Below, one piece after another: positions 5,032-5,364 of a stretch of 5,364 nt of DNA (position 1 is its first letter; every line of letters begins with the position of its first letter). Source of the stretch: an uncultured Oscillospiraceae bacterium (lineage in GTDB: Bacteria > Bacillota > Clostridia > Oscillospirales > Oscillospiraceae); the NCBI GenBank assembly GCA_905233595.1, contig CAJOFI010000127.1, positions 1 to 5,364 on the forward strand, read 5' to 3'. The position numbers and the translations under genes were made by a program. The notes under the pieces are model-generated. The model saw nothing but the letters and a program-made list of their open reading frames with translations. It searched no databases and was not told the origin of the DNA.

Positions 5032-5364
5032 AAATCAGCATCTTTGACCCCACGGGGAATATCACCGCCCTCGTGGAGAGCCCCGTCCCGGTTGAGAGGC
5101 AGCCCGCCGTCGCCGCCGCGGTCATGGAAAAGCACCGCGAGGTGGAGCAGGTGGGCTTCGTGCGCTTCGAGGGGGAGCCCTCGCTGCGCATGGCGGGCGG
5201 CGAATTTTGCGGCAACGCGAGCATGAGCGCGGCGGCGCTCTGCCTGCTCAGAAGCGGCGAACACGAGGGGGCGCTCTCCCTGCGCGTCTCCGGCGCGGCG
5301 CGGCCTGTCCCGGTGCGGCTTCGCGCGGCGGGGGAGGGCTTCGCCGCCACCCTGCGCATGCCGG
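5028..5364 (+). CDS. DapF-fold amino acid epimerase/racemase-like protein, 3' truncated by window
   Basis: An uninterrupted frame starts with GTG at 5028, overlapping the ATPase stop in GTGA, and runs off the window after 112 codons. The N-terminus [17 protein letters not shown] mirrors the first strand of diaminopimelate epimerase: the G10-N11 pair falls at the position of the substrate-binding asparagine in DapF's [16 protein letters not shown] (residues 55-65) matches the catalytic thiol motif CGN, with C61 as the probable base. In this fold a second cysteine from the C-terminal half completes the pair, and that half lies outside the window. The family includes DapF, histidine racemases such as CntK, and more distant PhzF and proline racemase relatives. 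The diverged GGEFCGNAS motif argues against ordinary DapF. No strong ribosome binding site precedes the GTG, so translation probably depends on coupling to the ATPase. A later in-frame ATG at 5124 would remove the first strand and is unlikely. Confidence 0.75.
   Translation, partial: MKISIFDPTGNITALVESPVPVERQPAVAAAVMEKHREVEQVGFVRFEGEPSLRMAGGEFCGNASMSAAALCLLRSGEHEGALSLRVSGAARPVPVRLRAAGEGFAATLRMP

Overview
The window is GC-rich protein-coding DNA with AT-richer gaps. It suggests a high-GC anaerobic Firmicute of the Clostridia, perhaps an Oscillospirales-type gut bacterium. The evidence is a minimal iscR-nifS-nifU iron-sulfur set, strong AGGAGG-type ribosome binding sites, a lipoprotein-type solute-binding protein, and intergenic repeats of a kind I associate with that group. 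The taxonomic call is inference.

Left half, minus strand, read from high to low coordinates: an Rrf2/IscR-type regulator (1960-2379), a cysteine desulfurase (730-1917) and an IscU/NifU-type scaffold (151-588). Together they form a compact Fe-S cluster assembly operon. The desulfurase supplies sulfur, the scaffold builds the cluster, and the regulator probably senses clusters and represses its own promoter. A candidate operator lies between the -35 and -10 of that promoter. Past nifU there is a long perfect hairpin and the edge of an interspersed repeat cut by the window start.

Right half, plus strand: a divergent promoter drives a polar-amino-acid-type ABC importer, namely a lipoprotein binding protein (2559-3356), a permease (3609-4256) and an ATPase (4270-5031). 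The ATPase stop overlaps a GTG start for a further gene that runs off the right edge (5028-5364). That gene looks like a DapF-fold cofactor-independent amino acid epimerase/racemase. Transporter and epimerase are probably translationally coupled, which suggests uptake and stereochemical conversion of an amino-acid-like substrate. The binding protein lacks the usual carboxylate-binding arginine, so the substrate is open.

The gaps hold most of the unexplained structure. Tandem 7-bp units (consensus near AGTGAAN or RCTGAAN) lie directly at the stop codons of iscR, nifS and the binding protein gene. At two of these sites they are paired as inverted arms around hairpins. The 252-bp gap inside the transporter operon carries a nested palindromic element whose core also appears, diverged and inverted, at the window's left edge. 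I found no tRNA, rRNA, CRISPR, transposase or gene-free stretch above 300 bases.
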